Positions 1 to 8,595 of a stretch of 42,961 nt of DNA are shown here, in pieces. Position 1 is the stretch's first letter. Every line of letters begins with the position of its first letter. A model generated the notes under the pieces. That model searched no databases. It had not been told where the DNA came from and saw nothing but the letters and a program-made list of their open reading frames with translations. Where the stretch lies: NCBI RefSeq assembly GCF_002155975.1, contig NZ_MUMI01000018.1, positions 1 to 42,961 on the forward strand, written 5' to 3'. This DNA is from Amycolatopsis kentuckyensis. Lineage in GTDB: Bacteria; Actinomycetota; Actinomycetes; Mycobacteriales; Pseudonocardiaceae. Made by a program: the position numbers and the translations under genes.

Positions 1-1224
1 CTGGTGGCCCGGCTGCGCGGGCTGGAGCCGCACTTCCGCGACACCTACGGCACGCAGACCGCGGTCACCGGCATCACCGCCGTCGGCATCGATGTCTCCA
101 CCCAGCTCGGCAGCGCCCTGCTCCCGTTCGGCATCCTCGTCGTCGGGCTCTCGCTGATCCTGCTGGCGATGGTGTTCCGCTCGATCTGGGTGCCGATCAA
201 GGCCACCGCGGGCTACCTGCTCTCGGTCGCCGCGGCCTTCGGCGCGACGTCCTTCGTTTTCGTGCAAGGACACCTCGCGGACGTCCTCAACGTGACGCAC
301 ACCGGCAGCGTGATCAGCTTCCTGCCGATCATCCTGATGGGTGTCCTCTTCGGACTCGCGATGGACTACGAAGTCTTCCTCGTCTCGCGGATCCGCGAGG
401 ACTACGTCCACAACGGCGATCCGCACCACGCGATCGAATCCGGGTTCATCTCCGCCTCACGCGTGGTGGTCGCGGCGGCGGTGATCATGTTCGCGGTGTT
501 CGCCGCGTTCGTCCCCGAAGGCAGCGCCACCATCAAGCCGATCGCGTTCAGCCTCGCCGTCGGTGTCTTCGTCGACGCCTTCATCGTGCGGATGACGCTG
601 GTGCCCGCGGTGCTGGCGCTGCTGGGCCGCCGCGCCTGGGGGCTGCCGCCGAAGCTCGACCGGATGCTGCCGGTGTTCGACGCCGAAGGCGACGCCCTGG
701 TCCACGAGCTGCGGCTGGCCGCCTGGCCCGGCACCGACGAGGCGATCAGCGCCCGCGACCTGCGCCTGGAGGACGACCGCGGCCGTCCGGTGTACCGCGA
801 CGTCGGCCTGCACGTCCCTCGCGGCGGCGTGCTGGTGCTGCACGGCGCGGGGGCCTGCGGCAAGACCGCGCTGGCGTACACGCTCGCCGGGCGGGTCACC
901 AAGTTCACCGGCGACCTCAAGGTGCTCGGCCGGGTGCTGCCTCAGCACACGCACGCCCTGCGCCGCGAGGTCGCCGTCGTCCCGTGCCGCGTCGCGATGG
1001 ACCCGGCCCGGCAGATCCCCCGCGACGCCGGGCTCGTCGTGGTCGACGACGTCGACCTCGTGCTGCGCGCGGACCTCCGCGACCACGTCCGCAGGCTCGT
1101 CGCCGAGCGGGGCGCCACGACCTTCGTGCTGACCTGCCAGGACCCCGAGCGCATCCGGGACCTGCTGCCCGCGGCCGCCCACCTGCACACCCTCACCGCC
1201 GTCCAGCCCGCCGAGGTCCTCTGA
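1..1224 (+). CDS. MMPL-family transporter, C-terminal part, fused to a P-loop ATPase-like domain (5' truncated by window)
   Basis: The reading frame is open from base 1, so only the C-terminal 407 or so residues are present. Residues 30-210 form at least five hydrophobic segments. They include the motif GLAMDYEVFLVSRIRE, typical of the second RND-like half of MMPL lipid or drug exporters. After the last membrane helix (about residue 215) there is an extra cytoplasmic domain. It resembles an ABC nucleotide-binding domain, with a P-loop-like GAGACGKTA near residue 280 and a Walker-B-like LVVVDDVD near 345. I cannot find an LSGGQ signature, so it is a reduced or degenerate ATPase. The stop overlaps the ATG of the next gene (TGATG), so the two are translationally coupled. 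The MMPL assignment is firm. The role of the ATPase tail (regulatory or energising) is unknown. Confidence 0.85.
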   Translation: MVARLRGLEPHFRDTYGTQTAVTGITAVGIDVSTQLGSALLPFGILVVGLSLILLAMVFRSIWVPIKATAGYLLSVAAAFGATSFVFVQGHLADVLNVTHTGSVISFLPIILMGVLFGLAMDYEVFLVSRIREDYVHNGDPHHAIESGFISASRVVVAAAVIMFAVFAAFVPEGSATIKPIAFSLAVGVFVDAFIVRMTLVPAVLALLGRRAWGLPPKLDRMLPVFDAEGDALVHELRLAAWPGTDEAISARDLRLEDDRGRPVYRDVGLHVPRGGVLVLHGAGACGKTALAYTLAGRVTKFTGDLKVLGRVLPQHTHALRREVAVVPCRVAMDPARQIPRDAGLVVVDDVDLVLRADLRDHVRRLVAERGATTFVLTCQDPERIRDLLPAAAHLHTLTAVQPAEVL

Positions 1225-3182
1225 TGCTCAAGCCCTTCGCCGATTCCGCTCGCGCCCTCGCCACCGGGCCGCTGACCTGGCGCACCTGGACCGGCCTCAT
1301 CGCCGTGCCGCTCATCATCATGGGCCTGCTCACCTGGGCGTTCTGGACACCGGAGGCCAACCACGGCACCGCGAAGGCCGCCGTGGTCAACAACGACGAA
1401 CCCGTGCAGGTCAACGGCCAGACCGTCCCGCTCGGCCGGCAGCTCGCGGGATACCTGACCCACAGCGGAGATTCGGCCTACGACTGGGTGCTCACCGATG
1501 CCGACGATGCCGCCGCCGGCCTCGCGGACGGCAGCTACGCGGCCACGGTGACGATTCCGGCGGACTTCTCCACCCGCGCCACCTCGGCTGCCACCGCCAA
1601 GCCCCTCGACGCTCGCCAGGCGCAACTGCAGGTGCGGACGTCCGACGCGGCCGGTGTCGGCGATCCCGGCTTGGCGGACCACATCGCCCAGGCCACGCAA
1701 CGGACGTTGAACCAGCAGGTCGTGCAGACCTATTTGGACAACGTGTACATCGGCTTCACGACCCTCCACCAGCAAGTCGGCCGAGCCGCCGACGGCGCGG
1801 CCCAGCTCGCCGACGGAACCCGTCAGCTGGACGACGCCGCCGGGCACCTGCGCACCGGCGCGGACCAGCTCGCGGACGGGACCGCGCAGCTCGCCGCCGG
1901 CTCCGGCCGGCTGGCCTCCGGCCTCACCCAGGCCGAGCGGGACACCGCGCAGCTGCCCGCGCTGACCCGGCAGCTGGCCGACGGCGCCGACCAGGTCGCC
2001 GACGGCAACGAACGGCTGGCCGGTGTCGTCGTGCCGCTGGCCGACCGGATCATCGCCGCGATCGACGCCGTCCCGTCGGCGGGCAGCGCCGCGACGCGGT
2101 TCCGGCAGCTCGCCGACGAGTGCACCGGCACCCCGGCGTTCTGCGGCGCGCTCCGGCAGGCCGCGGACCGGTTCACGACCGACGCGGGGAAGATCGACGG
2201 TGTCAAGGCGGCCGTCCGCGCCAACGCCGTGAAGGCCCGCGACGCCGTTCAGGCCCTCGCCACCGGGGCCCGCAAGGTCGCCGACGGCAACGCTCAGCTC
2301 GCGTCGAAGTCCCGGCAGCTGGCCGCCGGGATCGCTGCCGCCGCCAGCGGCGCGAGGCAGCTCGACAGCGGCGTCCGGCAGGCGAATTCGGGTGCGCAGA
2401 AGCTCGCCTCCGGCGCCGGGCAGCTGAAGGATGGTGCCGGGAAGGTCGACGATGGCGCGGGGGAACTCGCCGCCCAACTGGACAAGGGCCGCGGCCAGGT
2501 GCCGTCCTACACCGACGCCGAACGCGCGCACCTCAAGACCGTCGCCGCGGATCCCGGTACCGCCACGACCGACGGCACTCCGATCGGCACGCTGGCCCTC
2601 ACCCTGTTCGCCGCGCTCGCGCTCTGGGCGCTGGCCCTGGCGACCTACATCGTCACGCGCGCCGTGCCGGACGGCGTCCTGACCGCGCGCGAACCCACCT
2701 GGCGGATCATCCTCCGCGCCGCCATCCCCGGGGCGACCGCGGCGGCCCTCGCGGCGCTCGCCATCACCGCGATCGCCGTCCCCGTCCTGGAACTGGGCGT
2801 CGCCGGCACCCTCGGCTTCCTGCTGATCGCGCTGCTGGCCGCCTCGGCGTTCGTCGCGCTCAACCAGGCCGCGACGGCGATCTTCGGCCGCGCCGGCCGG
2901 ATCGCGTCGCTGGCCGTGCTGGTCCTGGCGGGCGCGACGGGCGTCGTCTCGACGCTCCCCGGGCCGCTGTATGCAGTCGCGGACTACCTCCCGACCCACG
3001 GCGCGGTGCTGGCACTGCGCGCCGCGGCCACCGACGGCACCGGCCTCACGACGGGGGTCGCCCAGCTCGCCGCGTGGCTCCTGGTCGGCACGCTCGTGTC
3101 GATCCTGATCACCGATCGCCGCCGCTACCTGTCCGCCAAGAGCGTCCGGCTTCGCCGCACCCACCCGCTGGCGGCCGGCTGA
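1224..3182 (+). CDS. YhgE/Pip-family membrane protein
   Basis: This is a 652-residue protein. It has one N-terminal membrane helix (about residues 20-38), a long extracytoplasmic region, and about five to six C-terminal helices (residues 455-640). The middle (residues 175-430) is full of heptad-like repeats such as AAQLADGTRQLDDAAG and GARQLDSGVRQANSGAQKL, the hallmark of YhgE/Pip proteins. This architecture resembles the membrane part of ABC-2 exporters and phage-infection proteins, and is a frequent partner of MMPL transporters in actinomycetes. The start is the ATG overlapping the upstream TGA. The pair is probably an envelope export complex for a lipid or glycolipid. The substrate cannot be read from the sequence. 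Confidence 0.9.
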   Translation: MLKPFADSARALATGPLTWRTWTGLIAVPLIIMGLLTWAFWTPEANHGTAKAAVVNNDEPVQVNGQTVPLGRQLAGYLTHSGDSAYDWVLTDADDAAAGLADGSYAATVTIPADFSTRATSAATAKPLDARQAQLQVRTSDAAGVGDPGLADHIAQATQRTLNQQVVQTYLDNVYIGFTTLHQQVGRAADGAAQLADGTRQLDDAAGHLRTGADQLADGTAQLAAGSGRLASGLTQAERDTAQLPALTRQLADGADQVADGNERLAGVVVPLADRIIAAIDAVPSAGSAATRFRQLADECTGTPAFCGALRQAADRFTTDAGKIDGVKAAVRANAVKARDAVQALATGARKVADGNAQLASKSRQLAAGIAAAASGARQLDSGVRQANSGAQKLASGAGQLKDGAGKVDDGAGELAAQLDKGRGQVPSYTDAERAHLKTVAADPGTATTDGTPIGTLALTLFAALALWALALATYIVTRAVPDGVLTAREPTWRIILRAAIPGATAAALAALAITAIAVPVLELGVAGTLGFLLIALLAASAFVALNQAATAIFGRAGRIASLAVLVLAGATGVVSTLPGPLYAVADYLPTHGAVLALRAAATDGTGLTTGVAQLAAWLLVGTLVSILITDRRRYLSAKSVRLRRTHPLAAG

Positions 3183-3199
3183 CCGAGAGGACCGATCCG

Positions 3200-3539
3200 G
3201 TGCGCCGCGCCCAGCGCATCGACCTGCCCGCGTGGTCGCCTTCGGCCGCGCCGAAGTTCATGGACGGCCACGGGATCCGCACGAACCGCTGCTGGAGTTC
3301 CTGCATGACCGGCAGGTCGCGGTGTTCATCCACCCCGGCGAGCTGCCCGGCCCCGCGTCCCCGGCATCGCGCCGTCGGCGTCACCCGCGGCGCTGCCGAG
3401 CCTGCTCGAGGTGGCCGACCCGGACCACATCATCTACGGCAGCGACTTCGCGCGGATCGTGCCTGCCGAGCCGCTCGAGCAGCAGGTCCACCTCGATGAG
3501 ATCGTCCCATTGATCACCGCGTGCCTGGGCCCGTGGTGA
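3200..3539 (+). pseudogene. Decayed amidohydrolase (ACMSD-like) remnant
   Basis: Three pieces typical of the metal-dependent amidohydrolase/decarboxylase family follow one another in three different frames. The first is WSPSAAPKFMDGHGIRT (around 3230-3287). The second is PLLEFLHDRQVAVFIHPGEL (around 3286-3345). The third is LLEVADPDHIIYGSDFARI, running from about 3402 to a TGA at 3537-3539. The family is normally about 300 residues, and here only about 110 residues' worth of DNA remains. The gene has therefore suffered internal deletions as well as frameshifts. The last frame ends one base before the stop codon of the converging TetR gene. No intact product is expected. Confidence 0.65.
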
Positions 3540-4196
3540 TCAGGCGGCGGTGTCCGGACCGGTCGCGGTGGTGTCGAGGTCGGGTAGTGGCCGGCTGCAG
3601 ACCTCGTGGGCTTCGGCCGCGGTGAGGCCGAGCATGCGCAGCAGGTCCTCGGTCACCCGGTCGGTCGTGGCGGCGTCGTCGCGCTCGGGCTGCCGGTGCA
3701 GGAGGTGGCCGAGGCCGAGTGCGGTCCCGGCGACCGTGACCATGGCGAGTTCGGTGTCGCCGACGGTGAAGCGGCCGGCTCGCACCGCGGCCTCGATGTC
3801 GCGGCGGGCGCGGGGCGCGAGCCCGTTCTTCGAGTGGGCGAGCTCGAGACCGTGGTGCAGGAGCACCTTGCTGAGTTCGGGGTGCCGCCGGTGCAGGCGC
3901 CCGGTCAGCCGGAAGCTCTGCGCGAAGACCTGCGCCGGGTCGTCGAGGCCGGTGGTCAGCTCGTCCAGCAGGGCGCCGTGCGTGTCGAGGGCGTCCTCGA
4001 TCGCGGCCTGGTAGAGCTGCTCCTTCGTCTCGAAGTGGTTGTAGAACGACCCCATCCCGACGTCCGCGGCCTGGGTGATCTCCAGGATCGGCACCGCGGT
4101 CTTCCCCTCGGCGATGAGGGCCTGGGCCGCCCGGACCAGGGCCGCGCGGGTGTGTGCCTTGCGCCGTTCCAGCCGGCTCGGAGCGTGCTCCGGCAT
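3540..4196 (-). CDS. TetR/AcrR-family transcriptional regulator
   Basis: The 218-residue protein has an N-terminal helix-turn-helix of TetR type at about residues 15-62, with the recognition-helix signature VGMGSFYNHFETKEQLYQAA. A variable ligand-binding helical domain follows. I chose the ATG at 4196 because GGGAG lies at the right distance upstream; an in-frame ATG lies further upstream. The gene is divergent from the eight-gene oxygenase operon starting at 4333. The gap holds an inverted repeat that could be its operator. The likely role is a ligand-relieved repressor of that operon and of itself (inference from arrangement). Confidence 0.9.
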   Translation of the reverse strand: MPEHAPSRLERRKAHTRAALVRAAQALIAEGKTAVPILEITQAADVGMGSFYNHFETKEQLYQAAIEDALDTHGALLDELTTGLDDPAQVFAQSFRLTGRLHRRHPELSKVLLHHGLELAHSKNGLAPRARRDIEAAVRAGRFTVGDTELAMVTVAGTALGLGHLLHRQPERDDAATTDRVTEDLLRMLGLTAAEAHEVCSRPLPDLDTTATGPDTAA

Positions 4197-4293
4197 CCGT
4201 GCTCCCGTCTTCGCTGGTCGTCGCCGCATCGTAGCGCATCGCGTCATTGCTGAGGAAATCGTCAGAAAGTCTTGACTGAGGATACGCTCGTAA

Positions 4294-4307
4294 CTGACGA
4301 TGTCGTC
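4294..4307. promoter_or_regulatory. Candidate TetR operator, TGACGA-N2-TCGTCA
   Basis: There is a perfect 6-bp inverted repeat with a 2-bp spacer between the divergent TetR gene and the catabolic operon, immediately upstream of the preferred GTG start at 4333. Further half-sites (TCGTCA near 4259 and TGACTGA near 4273) lie just upstream, and a TTGACT at 4272-4277 could be a -35 box. The position suits repression of the operon. Binding is inferred only. Confidence 0.45.
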
Positions 4308-4332
4308 ATCAACGTGGATGGAGGGAGCAGCC

Positions 4333-5457
4333 GTGGGAGATCCGCACAGCGGGCTGCACAGCGAGCACGGTGCGCTCGCGGGTGAGCACCCCGGCCGGGC
4401 GGCCGACCCGGTGATCAAGGTGCACGACCTGGCCTGGCTGGAGTTCGAAAAACCGGACCTGGAGCGGGCGGAGGTGTTCGCCCGGGCCTTCGGGTTCACC
4501 ACCGTGCTCAGCACCGGCCGCGAGCTGCACCTGCGGGGCACCGACGCCGGCGCGCCGTGCGTGATCATCCGCAAGGGTGCTCGGTCGAAGTTCCTGGGGC
4601 CGGCGTTCCTGGCCGCCGCCCCGGGCGACGTCCTGCGGCTGGCCGAAGCCACCGGGCGGCAGGTGAGCAGGCTGCCGGACACGCTCGGCGGCGTCGTCGT
4701 GGACCTGCCCGACCCGAGCGGCCTGCGGGTCCGGGTCGTTTCGGACCCGGACGAACTGCCCGCGCTGCCGCCGCAGGAGCCGCACCTGCTCAACTTCGGC
4801 CACGAGGTCCGGCGGGTCAACGCCACGCAACGCCCGCCCCGGGCCCCGGCGCTGGCGCAGCGGCTCGGGCATGTCGTGCTGCAGACGACCCGCTACCGCG
4901 AGGTGCTGGACTGGTATCTGGAACACCTCGGCATGATCGTCAGCGACTTCCTGTACTACCCCGGGCAGCGCGAGCGCGGACCGGTCATGAGCTTCATCCG
5001 GTGCGACCGGGGTGCCACTCCGGCCGATCACCACACGCTGGCCATGGTGCTCGGCCCGGCCGACCGCTACGTGCACTCCGCGTACCAGGTCGCCGACCTC
5101 GACGCGCTGGCCGCGGGCGGGGAGTACCTGCGCGCGCACGGCTATCACCACTCGTGGGGCATCGGACGGCACATCGAGGGCAGCCAGCTCTTCGACTACT
5201 GGCGTGACCCGGACGGGTTCCTGGTCGAGCACTTCAGCGACGGTGACCTGTTCGACAACACCCTCGAGCCGGGCTGGGCGCCGATGACCGCCTCCGGGCT
5301 GGCCCAGTGGGGGCCGCCGGCGACCGCCGACTTCCTCGGCGTCAAGCCGGGCAAGGAAGCGCTGCGCGAACTGCGCGCGGTGTTCTCCGCGCTGCGTGAA
5401 GACAACGAATTCGACGCCCAGCGGTTCCTGGGCCTGCTGAAGGTGGCCCGCTCATGA
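4333..5457 (+). CDS. Type I extradiol (ring-cleaving) dioxygenase, VOC superfamily
   Basis: The 374-residue protein has two vicinal-oxygen-chelate modules. The C-terminal one carries the expected metal triad: His180 (in RLGHVVLQT), His248 (in YVHSAYQVAD) and Glu299 (in GFLVEHFSDGD). The spacing is close to that of 2,3-dihydroxybiphenyl and catechol 2,3-dioxygenases. It should cleave a catecholic ring next to the hydroxyls using Fe(II) or Mn(II) and O2. Upstream ATG codons at 4300 and 4318 are in frame. I prefer GTG 4333 because GGAGGGAG lies 6-7 bases before it. Its stop overlaps the next ATG (ATGA). This is the first gene of the catabolic operon; the substrate is unknown. Confidence 0.87.
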   Translation: MGDPHSGLHSEHGALAGEHPGRAADPVIKVHDLAWLEFEKPDLERAEVFARAFGFTTVLSTGRELHLRGTDAGAPCVIIRKGARSKFLGPAFLAAAPGDVLRLAEATGRQVSRLPDTLGGVVVDLPDPSGLRVRVVSDPDELPALPPQEPHLLNFGHEVRRVNATQRPPRAPALAQRLGHVVLQTTRYREVLDWYLEHLGMIVSDFLYYPGQRERGPVMSFIRCDRGATPADHHTLAMVLGPADRYVHSAYQVADLDALAAGGEYLRAHGYHHSWGIGRHIEGSQLFDYWRDPDGFLVEHFSDGDLFDNTLEPGWAPMTASGLAQWGPPATADFLGVKPGKEALRELRAVFSALREDNEFDAQRFLGLLKVARS

Positions 5458-6383
5458 GCCTGACCGTCCTGCGCACCAGCGACGCCTGGTACCTCGCCAC
5501 CCCGAAGGGCGCGGCGAAAATCCCCACGACAGCGACGACCACCGGCGAACTGCTCGCCGACCGCGCGGCGATCGCCGCGGCGGGCCCGTTCGTCGACCGG
5601 GTCGAGGACCTCGAACCGGTGTCGCCGGTGACCGCGCCCTGCCGCGTGGTCGCCCAGATGACCAACTTCACCTCGCACGTCACGGACGCCGGGATGGACC
5701 CGAAGACCGTGCCCCTGACGTTCTTCCGCAAGGCGTCCGGGTCGCTCAGCGGCCCGTTCGACGACGTCGTCAAGCCGGCCCACGTGCGGCTGCTCGACTA
5801 CGAGGTGGAGATCGGGCTGGTCATCGGCCGGGAGATCCCGGTCGGCAGCGACGTCACCGCGCTGGAAGAGTGCGTCGCGGGCCTGGTGGTCACCAACGAC
5901 GTGTCCGCCCGGGACATCCAGCTGCCCCAGACCCAGTTCTACGAGGCCAAGTCGTACCCGACGTTCACCCCGGCCGGGCCCGCCCTCGTGCTCCTGGAAG
6001 CCGACGAGCTGAAGCGGTTCGCCGATCTGCGGCTGACGCTGTCGGTCAACGGCACGGTGCGCCAGGACTCGGTCGTCGGCGCCGACATGATCTACCGCCC
6101 GCTCGAGGCGCTGCGGGCGCTGGCCCGGTTCCAGCGGCTGGATCCCGGCGACCTGGTGCTGACCGGGACTCCCGCCGGCACCGCGTTGTCCGCACCGCCG
6201 AAAGCCGTGGAAAAGCTCGCCGCGCTGCTGCCGCCCGCACTGAAATGGAAGCTGTTCTTCAAGGGCCAGGCGAAGAACCCGAAGTACCTGGCCGACGGCG
6301 ACGTCGTCGAGGCGAGGGTCGCGACCGACGACGGCGCCCTCGACCTGGGCACCCAGCGCACGGTCGTGAGGTACCAGCGATGA
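5454..6383 (+). CDS. Fumarylacetoacetate hydrolase (FAH) family protein
   Basis: The 309-residue protein has the FAH C-terminal catalytic fold. The metal-binding DYEVEIGLVIG segment (about residue 115) and the NDVSARDIQ motif (about residue 145) are present. So are the later GDLVLTGTPAGT loop and a GD-VEARVAT ending. Family members hydrolyse C-C bonds in acylpyruvates, or hydrate or decarboxylate 2-hydroxymuconate-type products. Placed straight after an extradiol dioxygenase, with a 4-base overlap, it most likely acts on the ring-cleavage product. Which of these reactions it catalyses cannot be told from sequence alone. Confidence 0.9.
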   Translation: MSLTVLRTSDAWYLATPKGAAKIPTTATTTGELLADRAAIAAAGPFVDRVEDLEPVSPVTAPCRVVAQMTNFTSHVTDAGMDPKTVPLTFFRKASGSLSGPFDDVVKPAHVRLLDYEVEIGLVIGREIPVGSDVTALEECVAGLVVTNDVSARDIQLPQTQFYEAKSYPTFTPAGPALVLLEADELKRFADLRLTLSVNGTVRQDSVVGADMIYRPLEALRALARFQRLDPGDLVLTGTPAGTALSAPPKAVEKLAALLPPALKWKLFFKGQAKNPKYLADGDVVEARVATDDGALDLGTQRTVVRYQR

Positions 6384-8257
6384 CCGGCGCTTCCCTGTGG
6401 CCCCGCTACGCCGAGCCCGCCGATCTGGCCGCGATCGAGGCCGTCCCGCTTGCCGAACGAGGCCTGCCGGAGTCGACCTACGCCCTGCTCTCGCGCGCCG
6501 CCGGGTGGTGGCCGGATCACCCGGCGACCACCGTGTTGCCCGAGGCGGCGCGGTGGCGGGAACCGGTCCGGCGCACGTTCGGCGAGCTGCTCGCCGACGT
6601 CCACCGCTACGCGAACCTGTTGTTGGAGCTGGAAATCCGGCGCGGCGACGCGGTGGCCCTGATGTCGCCCAACTGCGCCGACCTGATCCCGGCGACCCTC
6701 GCCGCGCAGCTCGCCGGGATCGCGGCCCCGCTCAACGGCGCCCTGTCCCGCGACCACCTCACCGAACTGCTCCGCCGGTCCGGCGCGCGCGTGCTGATCA
6801 CCGCCGGGCCGGAACTCGCGCCGGAAGTCTGGGACACCGCCCGGACGCTGGCCCCCGAGCTGGACGTCGTCCTCGTGCTGCGCCCGACCGGCGCGGCCGG
6901 CGAACCGGCCGCGTTGCCCGCCGTCGAGGGGGTGCGTGTCGGCTACCTCGCCGACCTCGCGGCCGGCCACGACGCCGCCGACTTCGCCGGTGAACCCCCG
7001 GTGGCGGCGGACCTGGCCGCGTTGTTCCACACCGGCGGCACCACCGGGGCGCCGAAGCTGGCCGCGCACACGCACGCCAACGAGGTCGCCGACGCGTGGA
7101 TGATCGCGGCCAACTCGCTGCTCGACCCCGGCTCGGCCGTCTTCGCGGCGCTGCCGCTGTTCCACGTCAACGCGCTGGTGGTCACGCTGCTCGCGCCGCT
7201 GTTCAAGGGCCAGCACGCGGTGTGGGCCGGCCCGCTCGGCTACCGCGAACCGGCGTTGTACGGGGAGTTCTGGAAGATCGTCGAGCACCACCGGATCGCC
7301 GCGATGAGCGCGGTGCCGACCGTGTACGCGGTGCTCGCGCAGTGCCCGGTGGACGCCGACATCGCCAGCCTGCGGTTCGCCATGGTCGGCGCCTCGCCGC
7401 TGCCCGCGGCGGTGCGGGCGGGCTTCCAGGACCACACCGGCGTCACCCTGGTCGAAGGCTACGGGCTGACCGAAGCCACCTGCGCCAGCGCCCGCAGCTT
7501 CCCCGACGCCCCGCGCCCCGGCACCGTCGGCCAGCGCCTGCCCTACCAGCGGCTGAAGGTCGTGCACCCGGAAACGGGGGAGGAGCTGCCCAGCGGCGAG
7601 ACCGGGGTGCTGGCCATCAGCGGCCCCACGGTGTTCCCCGGCTATGTCGTGGGGCGTGCCGAAAACGCGTACGTCCTGGACGGCCTCGGCAAGCTCCGTG
7701 ACGGCTGGCTGGACACCGGTGACCTGGCCCGGCTGGACGCTGACGGGTTCGTGCAGCTGGCCGGCCGCGCCAAGGACCTCATCATCCGCGGCGGCCACAA
7801 CATCGACCCGGCGATGGTCGAGGACGCCCTGCTGAGCCACCCCGAGGTGACCGCGGCCGGCGCGGTCGGCCGTCCGGACGAGCATTCCGGAGAGGTCCCC
7901 GTCGCGTACGTGACCCTCGCGCCCGGCGCCACGGCGACCGAGGCCGACCTGCTCGCGTGGGCCGCCGAGCGAGTCCCCGAGCGCGCCGCCGTGCCGAAGG
8001 CCGTCACCGTGCTCGACGCGCTGCCGGTGACCGACGTCGGCAAGCCCTACAAGCTCGCGCTGCGTGCCGACGCCACCCGCCGCGCGATCGCCGAGGTCCT
8101 CGCCCCGTTCGATCGCGTGACCGTCGATGCGGTGATCGAGGACGGAACCGTGGTCGCCGCCGTCACCCTTCCGTCCGAAGTGGACGAACCGAAGGTGGCA
8201 GCCACGCTGGCCCGCTACGCCGTCCCCGCCCGCCTGACCTGCGAAGGAAAGCCATGA
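6380..8257 (+). CDS. AMP-dependent acyl-CoA synthetase/ligase
   Basis: The 625-residue adenylate-forming enzyme has the ATP-binding loop HTGGTTGAPK near residue 220, the EGYGLTEA motif near 360 and a DTGDLARLDADGF motif near 450. The C-terminal GRAKDLIIRGGHNIDP hinge is near 472, and the catalytic lysine region GKPYK is near 555. It activates a carboxylic acid as acyl-AMP and then acyl-CoA. It starts with an ATG overlapping the upstream stop. In this operon it may activate an aromatic or side-chain acid before or after ring cleavage. The C-terminal 60 residues extend a little beyond the usual end of the family. Confidence 0.9.
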   Translation: MTGASLWPRYAEPADLAAIEAVPLAERGLPESTYALLSRAAGWWPDHPATTVLPEAARWREPVRRTFGELLADVHRYANLLLELEIRRGDAVALMSPNCADLIPATLAAQLAGIAAPLNGALSRDHLTELLRRSGARVLITAGPELAPEVWDTARTLAPELDVVLVLRPTGAAGEPAALPAVEGVRVGYLADLAAGHDAADFAGEPPVAADLAALFHTGGTTGAPKLAAHTHANEVADAWMIAANSLLDPGSAVFAALPLFHVNALVVTLLAPLFKGQHAVWAGPLGYREPALYGEFWKIVEHHRIAAMSAVPTVYAVLAQCPVDADIASLRFAMVGASPLPAAVRAGFQDHTGVTLVEGYGLTEATCASARSFPDAPRPGTVGQRLPYQRLKVVHPETGEELPSGETGVLAISGPTVFPGYVVGRAENAYVLDGLGKLRDGWLDTGDLARLDADGFVQLAGRAKDLIIRGGHNIDPAMVEDALLSHPEVTAAGAVGRPDEHSGEVPVAYVTLAPGATATEADLLAWAAERVPERAAVPKAVTVLDALPVTDVGKPYKLALRADATRRAIAEVLAPFDRVTVDAVIEDGTVVAAVTLPSEVDEPKVAATLARYAVPARLTCEGKP

Positions 8258-8595
8258 TTGTCCTGTCCGTTCTCGTGGCGGTCATCTTCGTCCTTTTCGG
8301 TGCGGCCAAGCTGTTCGCGCTCGCGCCCATGCGGGAACGCGCCGCGCACGCCGGATTCTCCGTCACCGCCTACCGCGGCATCGGTGCGCTGGAGATCGCC
8401 GGCGCCGCCGGGCTCCTGCTCGGCTTGGCCGTGCCGGTGCTCGGCACCCTGGCCGGGGCCGGCCTGCTGCTCCTGCTCGCGGGCGCACTCGTCACCCACG
8501 TGCGCAACCGGGACGGCCTCCGCGACCTGGTACCGGCGCTGGTCTGCGCGGCGCTCGTCGCCGGATACCTCGTGGCTCTCGGGGTGTCGCCGTGA
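8254..8595 (+). CDS. DoxX-like small membrane protein
   Basis: The 113-residue protein has four predicted membrane helices and the FGAAKLFAL and YRGIGALEIAGAAGLLLG segments of DoxX-like proteins. Members are thought to be quinone- or redox-linked membrane subunits, but this branch has no established function. It starts with an ATG overlapping the ligase stop and its own stop overlaps the following GTG, so it is co-translated with catabolic genes. It may help electron supply or uptake in the oxygenase pathway (inference). Confidence 0.8.
   Translation: MIVLSVLVAVIFVLFGAAKLFALAPMRERAAHAGFSVTAYRGIGALEIAGAAGLLLGLAVPVLGTLAGAGLLLLLAGALVTHVRNRDGLRDLVPALVCAALVAGYLVALGVSP

Noticed and set aside
457..1188. 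Long minus-strand ORFs opposite the MMPL/ATPase gene
   Set aside because: They are Arg/Gly/Ala-rich shadows of the plus-strand frame with no domain signal, as expected at this GC content.
942..3164. A 740-codon minus-strand frame over the YhgE gene
   Set aside because: It is a GC-rich antisense shadow; the sense frame has clear YhgE repeats and membrane helices.
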